This document shows, one piece after another, positions 1 to 8,583 of a stretch of 11,446 nucleotides of DNA. The notes beneath the pieces are model-generated. The model searched no databases, had not been told where the DNA came from, and was given only the letters and a program-made list of their open reading frames with translations. The DNA is taken from positions 1 through 11,446 of the forward strand of contig WOYJ01000190.1 in assembly GCA_011620845.1 (NCBI GenBank). The letters are read 5' to 3'. Origin of the DNA: Methanobacteriaceae archaeon. GTDB lineage: Archaea > Methanobacteriota > Methanobacteria > Methanobacteriales > Methanobacteriaceae. A program made the position numbers and the translations under genes. Each line of letters opens with the position of its first letter. Positions within the stretch are counted from its first letter, which is position 1.

Positions 1-16
1 CATGGTCTGTAACATA

Positions 17-58
17 ATCGTTTTATTAATATGATGATATTTAAATTATGTAAACGAT
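17..58. repeat. Nested inverted repeat at the left edge
   Basis: ATCGTTT at 17-23 is exactly complementary to AAACGAT at 52-58. Inside it, AATAT at 28-32 can pair with ATATT at 37-41. The element is AT-rich and could be a weak terminator for a gene left of the window, an operator, or chance. No gene is recognisable to its left, because only 16 bases are visible there. The CAT at 1-3 could in principle be the start codon of a leftward gene, but no Shine-Dalgarno sequence supports that. Confidence 0.25.
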
Positions 59-121
59 ACTAATAAAGGAGTAAAAAAATTTTAAAAGACATGTTTTTTA
101 GTAAATTTTGATGCCCCCTAA

Positions 122-131
122 TTTATATAAT
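122..131 (+). promoter_or_regulatory. Putative TATA box of ilvD
   Basis: TTTATATAAT is a good match to the archaeal TATA box consensus. Archaeal transcription usually starts about 25 bases downstream, which would be near 150 and leave a leader of roughly 50 bases before the ilvD ATG at 201. The rest of 1-200 has no open reading frame of note. A 16-bp palindrome made of A and T runs lies at 156-171 within the presumed leader. Confidence 0.5.
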
Positions 132-135
132 AATC

Positions 136-152
136 AATAATGAAGCATTATT
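136..152. promoter_or_regulatory. Operator-like dyad between TATA box and presumed start of ilvD
   Basis: AATAATG at 136-142 and CATTATT at 146-152 form a perfect 7-bp inverted repeat with a 3-base spacer. It starts five bases after the putative TATA box and covers the expected transcription start. A protein bound there would block RNA polymerase, which is a common archaeal repressor position. The regulator is unknown, and the operator role is inferred from symmetry and position only. Confidence 0.35.
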
Positions 153-200
153 TTAAAAAAATTAATTTTTTAACATAGAGAACAGATTCAAGTTGATAGA

Positions 201-1856
201 ATGAGAAGCGATACCATTAAAAAAGGCTTACAAAGAGCACCCCACAGATCTTTGCTGCGCGCCTGCGGTGTAACCGACGAGGAAATGAAAAAACCTTTCA
301 TCGGTGTAGCTAACAGCTTTACAGATATAGTACCAGGACATATTCATCTTAATCAAATTGCTGAAGCAGTTAAATTAGGTATAAGTCAGGCGGGTGGCGT
401 GCCCTTTGAATTTTCTACCATGGCCATCTGTGACGGTATCGCCATGAACCATGAGGGTATGCGTTACTCCCTGGCCTCCCGGGAGATAGTGGCAGACACC
501 GTGGAAAGCATGGCCCAGGCACACCAGTTCGATGCCCTGGTTCTAATCCCAACTTGTGATAAAATAGTCCCAGGGATGCTAATGGCCGCTGCCAGGCTGG
601 ACATACCCTCCATCGTAGTTACAGGGGGACCCATGCTACCGGGAATATTTAAAGATGAACCGGTGGATCTCATAAATGTCTATGAAGCAGTCGGCGCGGT
701 TAACGCCGGTAAAATGACTGAAGAAGAGTTAAGGGAACTGGAAAAGTGTGCCTGCCCGGGTGCGGGTTCATGCGCGGGATTATTCACCGCCAACACCATG
801 GCCTGTCTTACAGAAGCAATAGGTATGAGTTTACCAGGATGCGCCAGCAGCCACGCTGTTTCCGGGAAGAAGATACAGATCGCCCGATCATCAGGCCGGC
901 AGATCCTCCAACTCCTGGAGAAAAACCTCACACCATCCCAGATAATGACCCAGGAAGCCTTTGAAAACGCCGTTATGGTTGATTTAGCACTGGGAGGATC
1001 CACCAACACCACGTTGCACTTACCTGCTATCGCGTATGAACTGGAAGATAAAGGAGTTAAGGTAAATCTCGACATCTTTGAACGATACAGTAAGAAGATA
1101 CCACATATTGCCTCTATCAGCCCCTCTGGGAAGCACACTATGCTCGATCTGGAACAGGCCGGGGGCATTCCTGCAGTTCTGAAAGTTTTAGAAAATGAAT
1201 TACATGATGAAGTTTTAACCTGTACTGCACAAAGTCTTAAGGATAATATAAAGGATGCTAGTGTATTAGACTGTGAAGTAATCAGGACCCTGGATAATCC
1301 AGTCCACAAGGAAGGAGGTCTGGCTATTTTAAAGGGTAGCCTGGCACCTGATGGTGCCGTTGTAAAACAGGGCGCGATTGATTCGGATATGCTGGTCCAT
1401 GAAGGACCTGCCCGGGTTTATGAGAGTGAAGAAGAATGTGTTAACGCCATAAATCAGGGCGAGATAAAAGAAGGAGACATAATTATAATTAGATATGAGG
1501 GGCCTAAAGGCGGTCCTGGTATGAGAGAGATGTTAAACCCCACCTCCGCAATATCTGGAATGGGAATAAAATCAGTGGCACTTATAACCGATGGAAGATT
1601 CTCAGGAGGTACTCGAGGCCCGTGTGTTGGCCATGTATCCCCGGAAGCAGCTGCTGACGGACCTCTAGCAGCAGTCGAAGATGGTGATATCATCAAAATA
1701 GATATACCCCGGAGAAAGTTGGATATTAAAGTTACACCAGAAGAAATAGATGAAAGGATTAAAAAAGTTGTTAAACCGGATAGACATGTTAAAGGATGGC
1801 TAGCCAGGTACACAAAACTCGCTACTTCCGCAGATAAAGGAGCTATCCTTAAATAA
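201..1856 (+). CDS. ilvD: Dihydroxyacid dehydratase
   Basis: This enzyme dehydrates 2,3-dihydroxy-isovalerate and 2,3-dihydroxy-3-methylvalerate to the 2-oxo acids that are transaminated to valine and isoleucine. The 551-residue protein is full length for the IlvD/Edd family. Visible motifs are CDG at 77-79 (Mg-binding Asp78), CDK at 119-121 (cluster Cys119, Mg ligand Asp120, the Lys that is carbamylated in the family), GSCAG with Cys191, MRE with Glu443, and GRFSGG with the catalytic Ser468. Position 46 is Gly in VPGH, as in E. coli IlvD, where the plant-type [2Fe-2S] enzymes have Cys. This suggests the oxygen-sensitive E. coli-like cluster type, which would suit an anaerobe. The start MRSDTIKKG is typical of archaeal IlvD. 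Its ribosome site is weak: GTTGAT at 192-197, one mismatch from GGTGAT. A signal peptidase gene follows after nine bases, so the two are probably cotranscribed. Confidence 0.97.
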   Translation: MRSDTIKKGLQRAPHRSLLRACGVTDEEMKKPFIGVANSFTDIVPGHIHLNQIAEAVKLGISQAGGVPFEFSTMAICDGIAMNHEGMRYSLASREIVADTVESMAQAHQFDALVLIPTCDKIVPGMLMAAARLDIPSIVVTGGPMLPGIFKDEPVDLINVYEAVGAVNAGKMTEEELRELEKCACPGAGSCAGLFTANTMACLTEAIGMSLPGCASSHAVSGKKIQIARSSGRQILQLLEKNLTPSQIMTQEAFENAVMVDLALGGSTNTTLHLPAIAYELEDKGVKVNLDIFERYSKKIPHIASISPSGKHTMLDLEQAGGIPAVLKVLENELHDEVLTCTAQSLKDNIKDASVLDCEVIRTLDNPVHKEGGLAILKGSLAPDGAVVKQGAIDSDMLVHEGPARVYESEEECVNAINQGEIKEGDIIIIRYEGPKGGPGMREMLNPTSAISGMGIKSVALITDGRFSGGTRGPCVGHVSPEAAADGPLAAVEDGDIIKIDIPRRKLDIKVTPEEIDERIKKVVKPDRHVKGWLARYTKLATSADKGAILK

Positions 1857-1865
1857 GGTGAATTT

Positions 1866-2303
1866 ATGACGGATACCAAGGAAATACTAAGCTACGTTGC
1901 AATTATTATTATTGGAATTCTCCTGGCCCAACACTTAAACGTGGTGGTTTCCGGGAGTATGGAACCTACCTTCGCCAGAGGAGATGTGGTAGTCATTCAA
2001 AAGGCTAATTTTTTCGGCCTATCTGAATTAAACAACACCAATTTAAATGTAGGAGACGTAGTAATCTATGATGCAACCTGGTTCCCCGAACCAGTGATAC
2101 ACCGTATCATAGAAAAAGGAACCAGCCCAGATGGAAGATTATATTATGTAATCAAGGGTGATAACAATCCAAGCCCTGATCAGGCCCCAGTATATCCAGA
2201 ACAGATCCAGGCCAAGGTCATCTCCTTCGGAGAAAATCCTGGTGAAAACCTGTTTATAATTCCTTATATAGGTCAAATTACCCTCTGGATAAGAGGATTA
2301 TGA
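1866..2303 (+). CDS. Type I signal peptidase, archaeal/ER (Sec11) type
   Basis: This is a membrane-bound serine protease (family S26B) that removes signal peptides from secreted proteins on the outer face of the cytoplasmic membrane. Residues 8-28 form a hydrophobic N-terminal anchor. The box SGSMEPT follows at 29-35 with the nucleophile Ser31, then VIHRI with His79, which replaces the Lys of bacterial enzymes. KGDNNPSPD has Asp99 and Asp105, whose six-residue spacing matches the two conserved aspartates of archaeal enzymes. A second hydrophobic stretch at about 128-143 near the C terminus may be another membrane contact. At 145 residues it is short but normal for archaea. The ribosome site AAGGTGA at 1855-1861 overlaps the ilvD stop codon, so translation is likely linked to ilvD although the functions are unrelated. 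Confidence 0.93.
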   Translation: MTDTKEILSYVAIIIIGILLAQHLNVVVSGSMEPTFARGDVVVIQKANFFGLSELNNTNLNVGDVVIYDATWFPEPVIHRIIEKGTSPDGRLYYVIKGDNNPSPDQAPVYPEQIQAKVISFGENPGENLFIIPYIGQITLWIRGL

Positions 2304-2310
2304 AAATAAA

Positions 2311-2340
2311 TCTTTAGAGGCTTTTAATCTTTAAAGGCTT
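2311..2340. repeat. Direct repeat upstream of argS
   Basis: TCTTTAGAGGCTT at 2311-2323 recurs as TCTTTAAAGGCTT at 2328-2340, with one mismatch in 13 bases and a period of 17. It lies between the signal peptidase stop codon and the putative argS TATA box. It could be a paired protein-binding site or a small chance duplication. Confidence 0.35.
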
Positions 2341-2353
2341 AAAAATATTAAAT
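2341..2353 (+). promoter_or_regulatory. Possible TATA box of argS
   Basis: The AT-rich stretch AAAAATATTAAAT lies about 40-50 bases before the argS ATG. It would place transcription start near 2372, leaving room for the AGGTGA ribosome site at 2381-2386. The 88-base gap after the signal peptidase gene also favours a separate argS promoter. The match to consensus is only fair. Confidence 0.35.
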
Positions 2354-2391
2354 ACCTCCCCTTTTTATGCTTTTTATTTAAGGTGAATCTA

Positions 2392-4233
2392 ATGTTTAGA
2401 AAATTACATAGAGATGTAAGAAAGTCTGTCAAAGAAGCTATAACTGAATTAGGCTGGGATTTACCAGATAACATACCGATAGAGGAACCTCCACATCCTG
2501 ATATGGGGGATGTGGCCACTTCAGTAGCCTTTGAACTTGCAAGTAAGTTAAAAAGGTCGCCAGTGGAGATAAGCCGAGAATTAATGGATGTTATCGAAAA
2601 ACCAGCCATCTTCAAAGAGATTAAACCGGTAGGACCCTACCTTAACTTCTTCATAAACTACCAGAACTATTCAAAATCCGTACTGGAAACTGTGGATGAA
2701 GACTATGGTAAATTAGAAGCTCTTCATGAAAAAATAATAGTGGAACATACATCGGCAAATCCCAACGGGCCATTACATATCGGACATATTCGAAATTCAA
2801 TTTTAGGCGATTCTTTAAGCCGTATACTAAGTAAATCAGGATATACTGTGGAAACACAGTATTATGTAAATGATATGGGCCGTCAGATAGCCATGGTTGT
2901 CTGGGGATTGCTGAACCTGAAATTCGACCCCAGTAAACTGGCCGATCAATTACCTAAGGATATCGATCCATACCAGCAAATAGATAACATCATCAAAGAG
3001 CACTCTGAATTCAATGAGCTGGAAGGGACGTATTTAAATGGACTCAAAAACATCTTATACTTACAAATCTTCATAGACGCCGAATTACGCGATCATCAAA
3101 TCGGTGAACTCTACTTCCAGGTTAACAAGGAACTTAAAAATAATCCAGACCTTAAAGGCGGTGTTGACGAGTTATTAAGGGTTTATGAAAGGGGTGATGA
3201 CCCGCTTCTGGGATTTTTCTTTAAAGAAGCAGTAAACGCCTGTTTAGAGGGAATGGACCCCACGCTCCAGAGGTTGCATGTGTATCACAACCGTTTCGTC
3301 TGGGAGAGCAAATTTGTCTGGAACGGCTCTGTGGATGAAATAATCACCAAACTTAAAGAGGACGGCCACACCCAGGAAAATGAGGTCCTCTGTTTGAATC
3401 TGGAGGATTACGGTATCGAAAAAGAACTGGTGCTCATGAGATCCGATGGCACGTCCCTCTATTCTACCCGTGACTTAGCTTACCACCTGGAAAAATCAAA
3501 TGAAAGTGATGTGGTAATCGACATCCTTGGATCAGACCATAAACTGGCCATCCAGCAGATCAGTATAGTCCTGGGATTTTTAGATGGTAAATCCCCGGAA
3601 GTGATTTTCTATGAATTCATAACTCTTCCTGAGGGTTCCATGTCCACCAGGAGAGGAGTATTCATCAGTGTGGATGATCTTCTCGAGGAATCCACCGAAA
3701 GGGCGATGGAAGAGATTAAAAAGAGGAGAGATGACCTGAGCGATGATGAAGCCAGGGAAATAGCCGAAAAAATTGGGGTAGGGGCTGTAAGATTTTATAT
3801 CGCCCGCCTATCTCCGGAGAAACATATCGTGTTCAAGTGGGATGAAGCACTGAGCTTTGAAAGGGGCTGCGCCTCTATACAGTATGCTCATGCCCGGGCC
3901 TGTAAAATACTCCAAAAAGCAGAATTTGATTCTTCCACCGTGGATCTGGAGGGTATTTTAGGTAAATATGACCTGGAAAGTCAGGAAAGGGAACTGGTCA
4001 AGGTCATATCCCAGTTCACCTGGGTGGTTGAAGAATCTGCCCGCAGTAGAAAAATCCACCTTGTCTCACAGTACTGCCTGGATCTGGCCAGTGCCTTCAA
4101 CAAGTTCTATAAATCCATGCCTGTGATAGGGTCTGAAGAAGAAGAATTCAGGCTTGCTCTGGTTGATAAATCTCGGATAACCCTGAGGAACAGTCTGGAA
4201 TTGCTGGGTATCGATGCCCCGGAATCCATGTAA
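2392..4233 (+). CDS. argS: Arginyl-tRNA synthetase
   Basis: This cytoplasmic class I aminoacyl-tRNA synthetase attaches arginine to tRNA-Arg using ATP. I place the start at ATG 2392 (613 residues). An in-frame GTG at 2383 exists but lies inside the ribosome site AGGTGA (2381-2386), which is five bases before ATG 2392 and so decides the start. In this numbering, residues 1 to about 90 form the N-terminal tRNA-binding domain typical of ArgS. LHIGH carries the HIGH signature at 129-132. [15 protein letters not shown] at about 351-365 is the conserved ArgS block. MSTRRG at 417-422 occupies the KMSKS position, which is usually degenerate in Arg[11 protein letters not shown] at 498-507 marks the start of the all-helical DALR anticodon-binding domain. 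The gene is full length and ends facing argF. Confidence 0.97.
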   Translation: MFRKLHRDVRKSVKEAITELGWDLPDNIPIEEPPHPDMGDVATSVAFELASKLKRSPVEISRELMDVIEKPAIFKEIKPVGPYLNFFINYQNYSKSVLETVDEDYGKLEALHEKIIVEHTSANPNGPLHIGHIRNSILGDSLSRILSKSGYTVETQYYVNDMGRQIAMVVWGLLNLKFDPSKLADQLPKDIDPYQQIDNIIKEHSEFNELEGTYLNGLKNILYLQIFIDAELRDHQIGELYFQVNKELKNNPDLKGGVDELLRVYERGDDPLLGFFFKEAVNACLEGMDPTLQRLHVYHNRFVWESKFVWNGSVDEIITKLKEDGHTQENEVLCLNLEDYGIEKELVLMRSDGTSLYSTRDLAYHLEKSNESDVVIDILGSDHKLAIQQISIVLGFLDGKSPEVIFYEFITLPEGSMSTRRGVFISVDDLLEESTERAMEEIKKRRDDLSDDEAREIAEKIGVGAVRFYIARLSPEKHIVFKWDEALSFERGCASIQYAHARACKILQKAEFDSSTVDLEGILGKYDLESQERELVKVISQFTWVVEESARSRKIHLVSQYCLDLASAFNKFYKSMPVIGSEEEEFRLALVDKSRITLRNSLELLGIDAPESM

Positions 4234-4258
4234 ATTCCTTCTACAGCGAAAATCTGTG

Positions 4259-4291
4259 TTCTACAGTAGACAAATTATTTCTACTGTAGAA
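4259..4291. repeat. 12-bp inverted repeat between argS and argF
   Basis: TTCTACAGTAGA at 4259-4270 pairs perfectly with TCTACTGTAGAA at 4280-4291 across a 9-base loop. Each arm is itself an odd palindrome, TCTACnGTAGA, centred at 4265 and 4285. A half copy, TCTACAG, sits one further 20-base step upstream at 4240-4246. The position between two convergent stop codons suggests transcription end or mRNA 3' protection. The 20-bp phasing would also suit a DNA-binding protein. No poly-T directly follows the hairpin on the + strand. Confidence 0.6.
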
Positions 4292-4302
4292 AATATGATC
4301 TT

Positions 4303-4347
4303 AAAAAAATAGAATGTTCTACTATTTTTATTTTAAAAAAAATAGAA
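4303..4347. terminator. T-rich bidirectional terminator region
   Basis: On the + strand the T-rich run at 4325-4334 lies downstream of argS. On the - strand, runs of eight and seven T (complement of A tracts 4335-4342 and 4303-4309) follow the argF stop codon within about 50 bases. TTCTA at 4317-4321 and its complement TAGAA at 4310-4314 and 4343-4347 allow alternative AT-rich hairpins. Archaeal termination depends mainly on T-rich stretches, so this gap could stop transcription from both sides. Confidence 0.5.
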
Positions 4348-4354
4348 GTTCCAC

Positions 4355-5260
4355 TTATTTTTTACCTAATAAAATGCTGAGTATGGCCTTCTGCACATGC
4401 AGCCTGTTTTCCGCCTGGTCCCAGACAGCTGCTTGGCCGCAACTCATCACCTCTTCAGTGATTTCCTGGCCTCTGATTGCTGGTAAGCAGTGCATCACCA
4501 TGGCCTGGGGATTGGCGAGGTTTAAAACATCAGTGTTAACTTGATATTTGCTTAACATCTTCAAACGCTGGTTTACTTCCTCTTCATCACCCATACTGAC
4601 CCAGACATCGGTGTAAATCACATCAGCTCCTTTTACCCCGGAAACATCATTAGTCACTTTTATCTTCGACCCAGAGGTTTGAGCATATTCTTTAGCCTGT
4701 TCAAGTATCATGACGTCTGGTTCGTATCCTTCCGGACTGATCACAGTCATATCCATACCAACCAGGGAGGCTGCAAGTAACAGAGAATTACATACATTAT
4801 TTCCATCCCCTAAATAAACAAGATGCACGTTAAATGTTTTTTTATCTTGGTATATGGTGAATATATCAGCTAAAGCCTGGCAGGGGTGTTCAAAATTTGT
4901 TAACCCATTTATAACAGGGATAGTTGCGTTTTCTGCAAAATTAACCACGTCTGAATGTTCTTTAGCCCTGATCATCACTCCATTTACGTAACGGGACATC
5001 ACCTTGGCCGTGTCCTCTATGGGTTCTCCACGTCCCAGCTGGAGTTCTGATTTAGACAGGTAGAGGGCATGACCACCCAGTTGCAGCATGCCCACTTCAA
5101 AGGATATCCTGGTCCTGGTGGATGATTTTTCAAAAATCATGCCTAATACATTATTTTTAAGGGTTTGATAACCCCATGGATCCTTTTTAAGTTTGTCTGC
5201 CAGTTCCAGTATGTCTAATATGTTATCCTGAGTATCGGTGACTGATAGAAGATGTTTCAT
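4355..5260 (-). CDS. argF: Ornithine carbamoyltransferase
   Basis: This enzyme transfers the carbamoyl group of carbamoyl phosphate to ornithine, giving citrulline in arginine biosynthesis. The 301-residue length is standard for a cytoplasmic trimeric OTCase. STRTR at 47-51 binds carbamoyl phosphate, and HPCQ at 125-128 is the second conserved phosphate/carbamoyl loop. DVWVSMG at 218-224 contains the ornithine-binding SMG, and HCLP at 257-260 carries the Cys typical of OTCase. Together SMG and HCLP separate it from aspartate carbamoyltransferase. The ribosome site GGGAGG (complement of 5272-5277) lies about ten bases before the ATG. It is 65 bases downstream of purD on the same strand. It may be cotranscribed or use its own promoter, since an AT-rich AAATATTA on the - strand near 5304-5311 is a candidate TATA box. 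Confidence 0.97.
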   Translation of the reverse strand: MKHLLSVTDTQDNILDILELADKLKKDPWGYQTLKNNVLGMIFEKSSTRTRISFEVGMLQLGGHALYLSKSELQLGRGEPIEDTAKVMSRYVNGVMIRAKEHSDVVNFAENATIPVINGLTNFEHPCQALADIFTIYQDKKTFNVHLVYLGDGNNVCNSLLLAASLVGMDMTVISPEGYEPDVMILEQAKEYAQTSGSKIKVTNDVSGVKGADVIYTDVWVSMGDEEEVNQRLKMLSKYQVNTDVLNLANPQAMVMHCLPAIRGQEITEEVMSCGQAAVWDQAENRLHVQKAILSILLGKK

Positions 5261-5325
5261 GGTACTCTTATCCTCCCAAAAATATGGTTACTTTAATTTG
5301 ATGTTAATATTTCCTTAATTTTATG

Positions 5326-6648
5326 TTACATTACCCCCAGTAACTCCTGCATATGCTTAATTCTCTTTTCTATAAGCTCGGAAGTCCCCACATCCCTTCG
5401 GTGATAGACGTCTCCATCAACATACTGGGTGGATGCTTCACATATTTCTTCTGCCTCGGCTATGTTATCACCCACAGATACCAGGGCCAGTGCCCGGGAA
5501 GAGGAGGTGTAGATCTGGTTATCTTTCTGGTTCACCGCAGCATAATACACGAGGGTGTTGTTTTCCTTAATCTTTTCTTCATATACCTTTATTACTTGGT
5601 TGGGAACTGCTTTACCCGGGTATCCCTGTGGTACGATGTATTTACAGACTGTTGCGAGGGAATCAAATTCAGCGCCCCTTAGATTACCGTCTACTATGCC
5701 GTTGCAGATATCCACAAAGTTAGTCTGTAGAAGTGGTAAAACGTTCATGGCCTCTGGATCTCCGAATCTGGCGTTGTATTCTATTAATTTAGGACCTTCC
5801 TTAGTCAGCATGAATTGTCCGTATAAGAATCCTTTATATGGTCCTACTTCATTATTTATAGCTTTAACTGTGTCTTCCATTATTTTAACTGATTCATCCC
5901 GGTATTTTTCATCAAGAAATGGTAGTAAACCATCTGTATCAGAGTAAGAACCCATTCCCCCAGTGATGGGGCCCAGATCACCTTCGAATGCGTAGGGGTG
6001 GTCCTGAACCACAGGCATGGGGGCTATGTTCTTACCATCCACAAAGGCCTGGACTGTGTATTCCTCACCAACCGCCCTTTCCTCTATAACTACACCAGCG
6101 TAGCCACCCATTTTGGTGTCGATAACTTCTTTAGCGTAGGATTTCGCTTCTTCGTTATCCTTCAACTGTTCTCCCACTATCTTAACACCTTTACCACCGG
6201 TCAGTCCGATGGGCTTCACCACCACGTCCTGGCCGAAATCATCTATGAAATCACCAGCATCCCCGGAATCATCGAATACCTTGTAAACCAGGGATCCGCC
6301 GATCTTATAATCCTCGAAGAGATCACGCATGAACGCTTTATCAGTTTCTATCTTAGCAGCCTCCATAGTGGGGCCCACACAATCAACACCAGCTTTTACC
6401 AACGAATTAACGATGCCTTTCTCCAGCGGGGCTTCTGGGCCTATGATGGCCAGGTCTACATTATTATCCAGGGCAAATTTGGTCACCGTGGGTATTTCAT
6501 TTTCACTGGCAATCTTAAACTCCGATATCCTGGCTATTCCCGGATTTTGATTGCTCATAATAGAATACAATTCAGTTTCCTCATCCTGGATGGCTGCCTC
6601 GCATATGGCATGCTCTCGCGCTCCGGTTCCTACCACAAGAATCTTCAT
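5326..6648 (-). CDS. purD: Phosphoribosylamine--glycine ligase (GAR synthetase)
   Basis: This ligase joins phosphoribosylamine and glycine with ATP to give glycinamide ribonucleotide, the second step of purine synthesis. The 440-residue single-domain-set enzyme is typical of archaea and bacteria, with no fused PurM or PurN. The N-terminal Rossmann-like motif [11 protein letters not shown] at 5-15 corresponds to the usual GGGGREHA. The ATP-grasp fold includes [10 protein letters not shown] at 145-154, [10 protein letters not shown] at 226-235 and [11 protein letters not shown] at 289-299, with metal ligands Glu290 and Asn292. HRRDVG at 416-421 is in the C-terminal lobe. The ribosome site GAGGAGG (complement of 6659-6665) is ten bases before the ATG. 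The gene is divergent from ilvB across 189 bases. On the - strand, the TATA-like run complementary to about 6714-6722 could drive it. Confidence 0.97.
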   Translation of the reverse strand: MKILVVGTGAREHAICEAAIQDEETELYSIMSNQNPGIARISEFKIASENEIPTVTKFALDNNVDLAIIGPEAPLEKGIVNSLVKAGVDCVGPTMEAAKIETDKAFMRDLFEDYKIGGSLVYKVFDDSGDAGDFIDDFGQDVVVKPIGLTGGKGVKIVGEQLKDNEEAKSYAKEVIDTKMGGYAGVVIEERAVGEEYTVQAFVDGKNIAPMPVVQDHPYAFEGDLGPITGGMGSYSDTDGLLPFLDEKYRDESVKIMEDTVKAINNEVGPYKGFLYGQFMLTKEGPKLIEYNARFGDPEAMNVLPLLQTNFVDICNGIVDGNLRGAEFDSLATVCKYIVPQGYPGKAVPNQVIKVYEEKIKENNTLVYYAAVNQKDNQIYTSSSRALALVSVGDNIAEAEEICEASTQYVDGDVYHRRDVGTSELIEKRIKHMQELLGVM

Positions 6649-6713
6649 TAATGGTTCCCTCCTCTAAGATAATTTCCCTTAAATCCCAACTATCACTTAT
6701 AAACATCCAAAGA

Positions 6714-6722
6714 TCATATATA
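6714..6722 (-). promoter_or_regulatory. Possible TATA box of purD
   Basis: Read on the - strand, this AT-rich run (TATATATG) resembles an archaeal TATA box. Its distance of about 70 bases from the purD start would allow a leader of roughly 45 bases containing the GAGGAGG site. Another TATA-like run, ATATATAAT at about 6729-6737, lies beside it and could serve either direction. Confidence 0.35.
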
Positions 6723-6780
6723 CTTGCAATATATAATCATGAAATTAAATAAGAATTCAACAGATAAATAAATTTAGAAT

Positions 6781-6816
6781 TGATTATAACAACTTTTCAA
6801 AGGAAATTTATAATCA
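6781..6816. promoter_or_regulatory. ilvB promoter with perfect 9-bp inverted repeat
   Basis: TGATTATAA at 6781-6789 and TTATAATCA at 6808-6816 are exact inverted copies separated by 18 bases. The left arm includes a TATA-like ATTATAA. If used, transcription would start near 6811, within the right arm, leaving a leader of about 27 bases that contains the AGGTG ribosome site (6826-6830). A third copy of TATAATCA lies at 6732-6739. The arrangement fits a repressor or activator covering TATA box and start site. The promoter role is inferred. Confidence 0.4.
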
Positions 6817-6837
6817 CACTAAACTAGGTGTTTTTTT

Positions 6838-8583
6838 ATGAAAGGCAGCGAAGCAATAATCAAATCACTGAAAGACCAGGGAGTAGACATAGTTTTCGGG
6901 TATCCTGGAGGTGTTCTTCTACCATTATACGATGCGTTATATGATTCTGACTTAGAACATATACTGGTGCGACACGAACAGTGTGCTGCTCACGCAGCCG
7001 ATGGATACGCCCGTGCATCTGGAAAAGTAGGTGTATGCATCGGTACCTCCGGTCCAGGAGCCACCAATCTGGTGACGGGAATTGCCACCGCCCACATGGA
7101 CTCTTCACCTATCCTGGCCATCGCCGGGCAAGTAGGAACTGCATTAATTGGTCGTGATGCCTTTCAGGAAGTAGATACCTTGGGATTAACCATGCCCATA
7201 ACCAAACACAATTTCCAGGCCATGCAGGCCGATGAGATAGCGGGGATGATAAAATCTGCCTTCTATATCGCCAGTACCGGACGGCAGGGCCCAGTGGCCA
7301 TAGACCTTCCTAAAGATGTTCAGGAACAGGAATTTGAGTATAAAGCTGATTTCCAGATCGACCTACCGGGTTACAAGCCAACCAGGAAAGGACATCCCGG
7401 GCAGATTAAGAAGGCTTCAAATTTAATCCTTAAATCCAAAAAACCCGTCATACTTGCCGGTGGAGGGGTTATACTCTCCGAATCATCAGACGAACTATTA
7501 GAACTTTCCAAGCTAATAAAAGCCCCAGTAACCACTACACTGATGGGTAAAGGCTCATTCCCTGAGGACGATCCCCTATCCCTGGGTATGCTGGGAATGC
7601 ACGGTAGAAAAGTTGCTAACCTGGTGGTAGATGAGTGTGACTGTTTAATAGTTATAGGATGCCGTTTTTCAGATAGAACCACTGGAAAAGTGGATGAATT
7701 CGCATCTAATGCTAAAATTATCCACATAGATGTGGACCCTGCCGAAATTGGGAAGAACGTGGACATAGATATACCCATTGTGGGTGACGCCAAGATAGTC
7801 TTAACCAGCCTCATCAAGACCATCGGCAAGTTAAAAGAGGGTAACCCTGGATCTACAAAGGAATGGGCCGATTACATATCAGACTTTAAAATAAACTGCA
7901 TCCCCCGGCTTTCATTTGAGGATGTACCACTTAAACCCCAGCAGGTTATTAAGGAAATAAGGGATTCCATTGATTATGATGCCATTGTCACCACTGATGT
8001 CGGCCAGAACCAGATGTGGATGGCGCATTACTTCACTTCAAAAATCCCCAGAACATTCTTATCATCTGGTGGGCTGGGCACCATGGGTTTTGGATTCCCA
8101 GCTGCCATGGGTGCTAAAGTAGCCCTTCCTGAAAATGATGTGGTGGCGGTTTGCGGAGACGGAGGATTTTTGATGGTCTGCCAGGACCTGGCCACCGTCA
8201 GAGAATACGATATACCCGTGGTAGTCTGTGTTTTAAACAACCGCTACCTAGGAATGGTTGCCCAATGGCAGAAACTCTTCTATGACGAGCGAATGTCCCA
8301 CACCCACCTGGGAGAAGTTCCAGACTTTGTGAAACTGGCAGAAGCATTTGGAGTGCGTGGTGAGAGGGTGGAAAAACCAGGAGAAATGAAAGAAACCCTA
8401 CAATCTGCCCTGAAATCGGGAGAACCAACTCTTATAGATGTTATTATCGACCCTGATGAAATTCTGCCCATGGTACCCCCAGGATGCGGAATTACAGAAA
8501 TAATAGGCGAATATAAAGTGGAAAGGGAAGTCCCGGGAGAAATACCCTACCGGGCTCCACATAAGGAGAAGGAGGGGGAATAA
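6838..8583 (+). CDS. ilvB: Acetohydroxyacid synthase, catalytic (large) subunit
   Basis: This thiamine-diphosphate enzyme condenses two pyruvates to 2-acetolactate, or pyruvate and 2-oxobutyrate to 2-aceto-2-hydroxybutyrate, the first committed step to valine and isoleucine. The 581 residues show the three-domain layout of the family. GYPGG at 21-25 and RHEQ at 45-48, with the coenzyme-activating Glu47, are in the N-terminal domain, along with DAFQEVD at 107-113. The central domain, about 190-330, binds FAD in this family. The C-terminal ThDP motif runs from GDGG at 440-443 to NN at 467-468, followed by GMVAQWQ at 472-478. VPPGCG at 546-551 is the usual AHAS tail. The ribosome site AGGTG at 6826-6830 is seven bases before the ATG. 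ilvN follows with no spacer, as expected for subunits of one holoenzyme. Confidence 0.97.
   Translation: MKGSEAIIKSLKDQGVDIVFGYPGGVLLPLYDALYDSDLEHILVRHEQCAAHAADGYARASGKVGVCIGTSGPGATNLVTGIATAHMDSSPILAIAGQVGTALIGRDAFQEVDTLGLTMPITKHNFQAMQADEIAGMIKSAFYIASTGRQGPVAIDLPKDVQEQEFEYKADFQIDLPGYKPTRKGHPGQIKKASNLILKSKKPVILAGGGVILSESSDELLELSKLIKAPVTTTLMGKGSFPEDDPLSLGMLGMHGRKVANLVVDECDCLIVIGCRFSDRTTGKVDEFASNAKIIHIDVDPAEIGKNVDIDIPIVGDAKIVLTSLIKTIGKLKEGNPGSTKEWADYISDFKINCIPRLSFEDVPLKPQQVIKEIRDSIDYDAIVTTDVGQNQMWMAHYFTSKIPRTFLSSGGLGTMGFGFPAAMGAKVALPENDVVAVCGDGGFLMVCQDLATVREYDIPVVVCVLNNRYLGMVAQWQKLFYDERMSHTHLGEVPDFVKLAEAFGVRGERVEKPGEMKETLQSALKSGEPTLIDVIIDPDEILPMVPPGCGITEIIGEYKVEREVPGEIPYRAPHKEKEGE

Noticed and set aside
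1..3. Start codon of a leftward gene leaving the window
   Set aside because: CAT at the very edge is compatible, but there is no upstream Shine-Dalgarno sequence on the - strand and no coding sequence can be seen.
91..111. Tiny open frame (MFFSKF) upstream of ilvD, possible leader peptide
   Set aside because: The nearest GGAG is about 19 bases before the ATG, too far for initiation, the frame has no run of Val, Leu or Ile codons, and it probably lies upstream of the transcription start.
680..1309. Long open frame on the strand opposite ilvD
   Set aside because: It lies wholly inside the conserved ilvD gene, has no family resemblance I recognise and no ribosome site. It is a shadow of the real frame.
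5998..6651. Open frame of 217 codons on the strand opposite purD
   Set aside because: It overlaps purD almost completely, and purD shows intact catalytic motifs. The opposite frame is a composition artefact.
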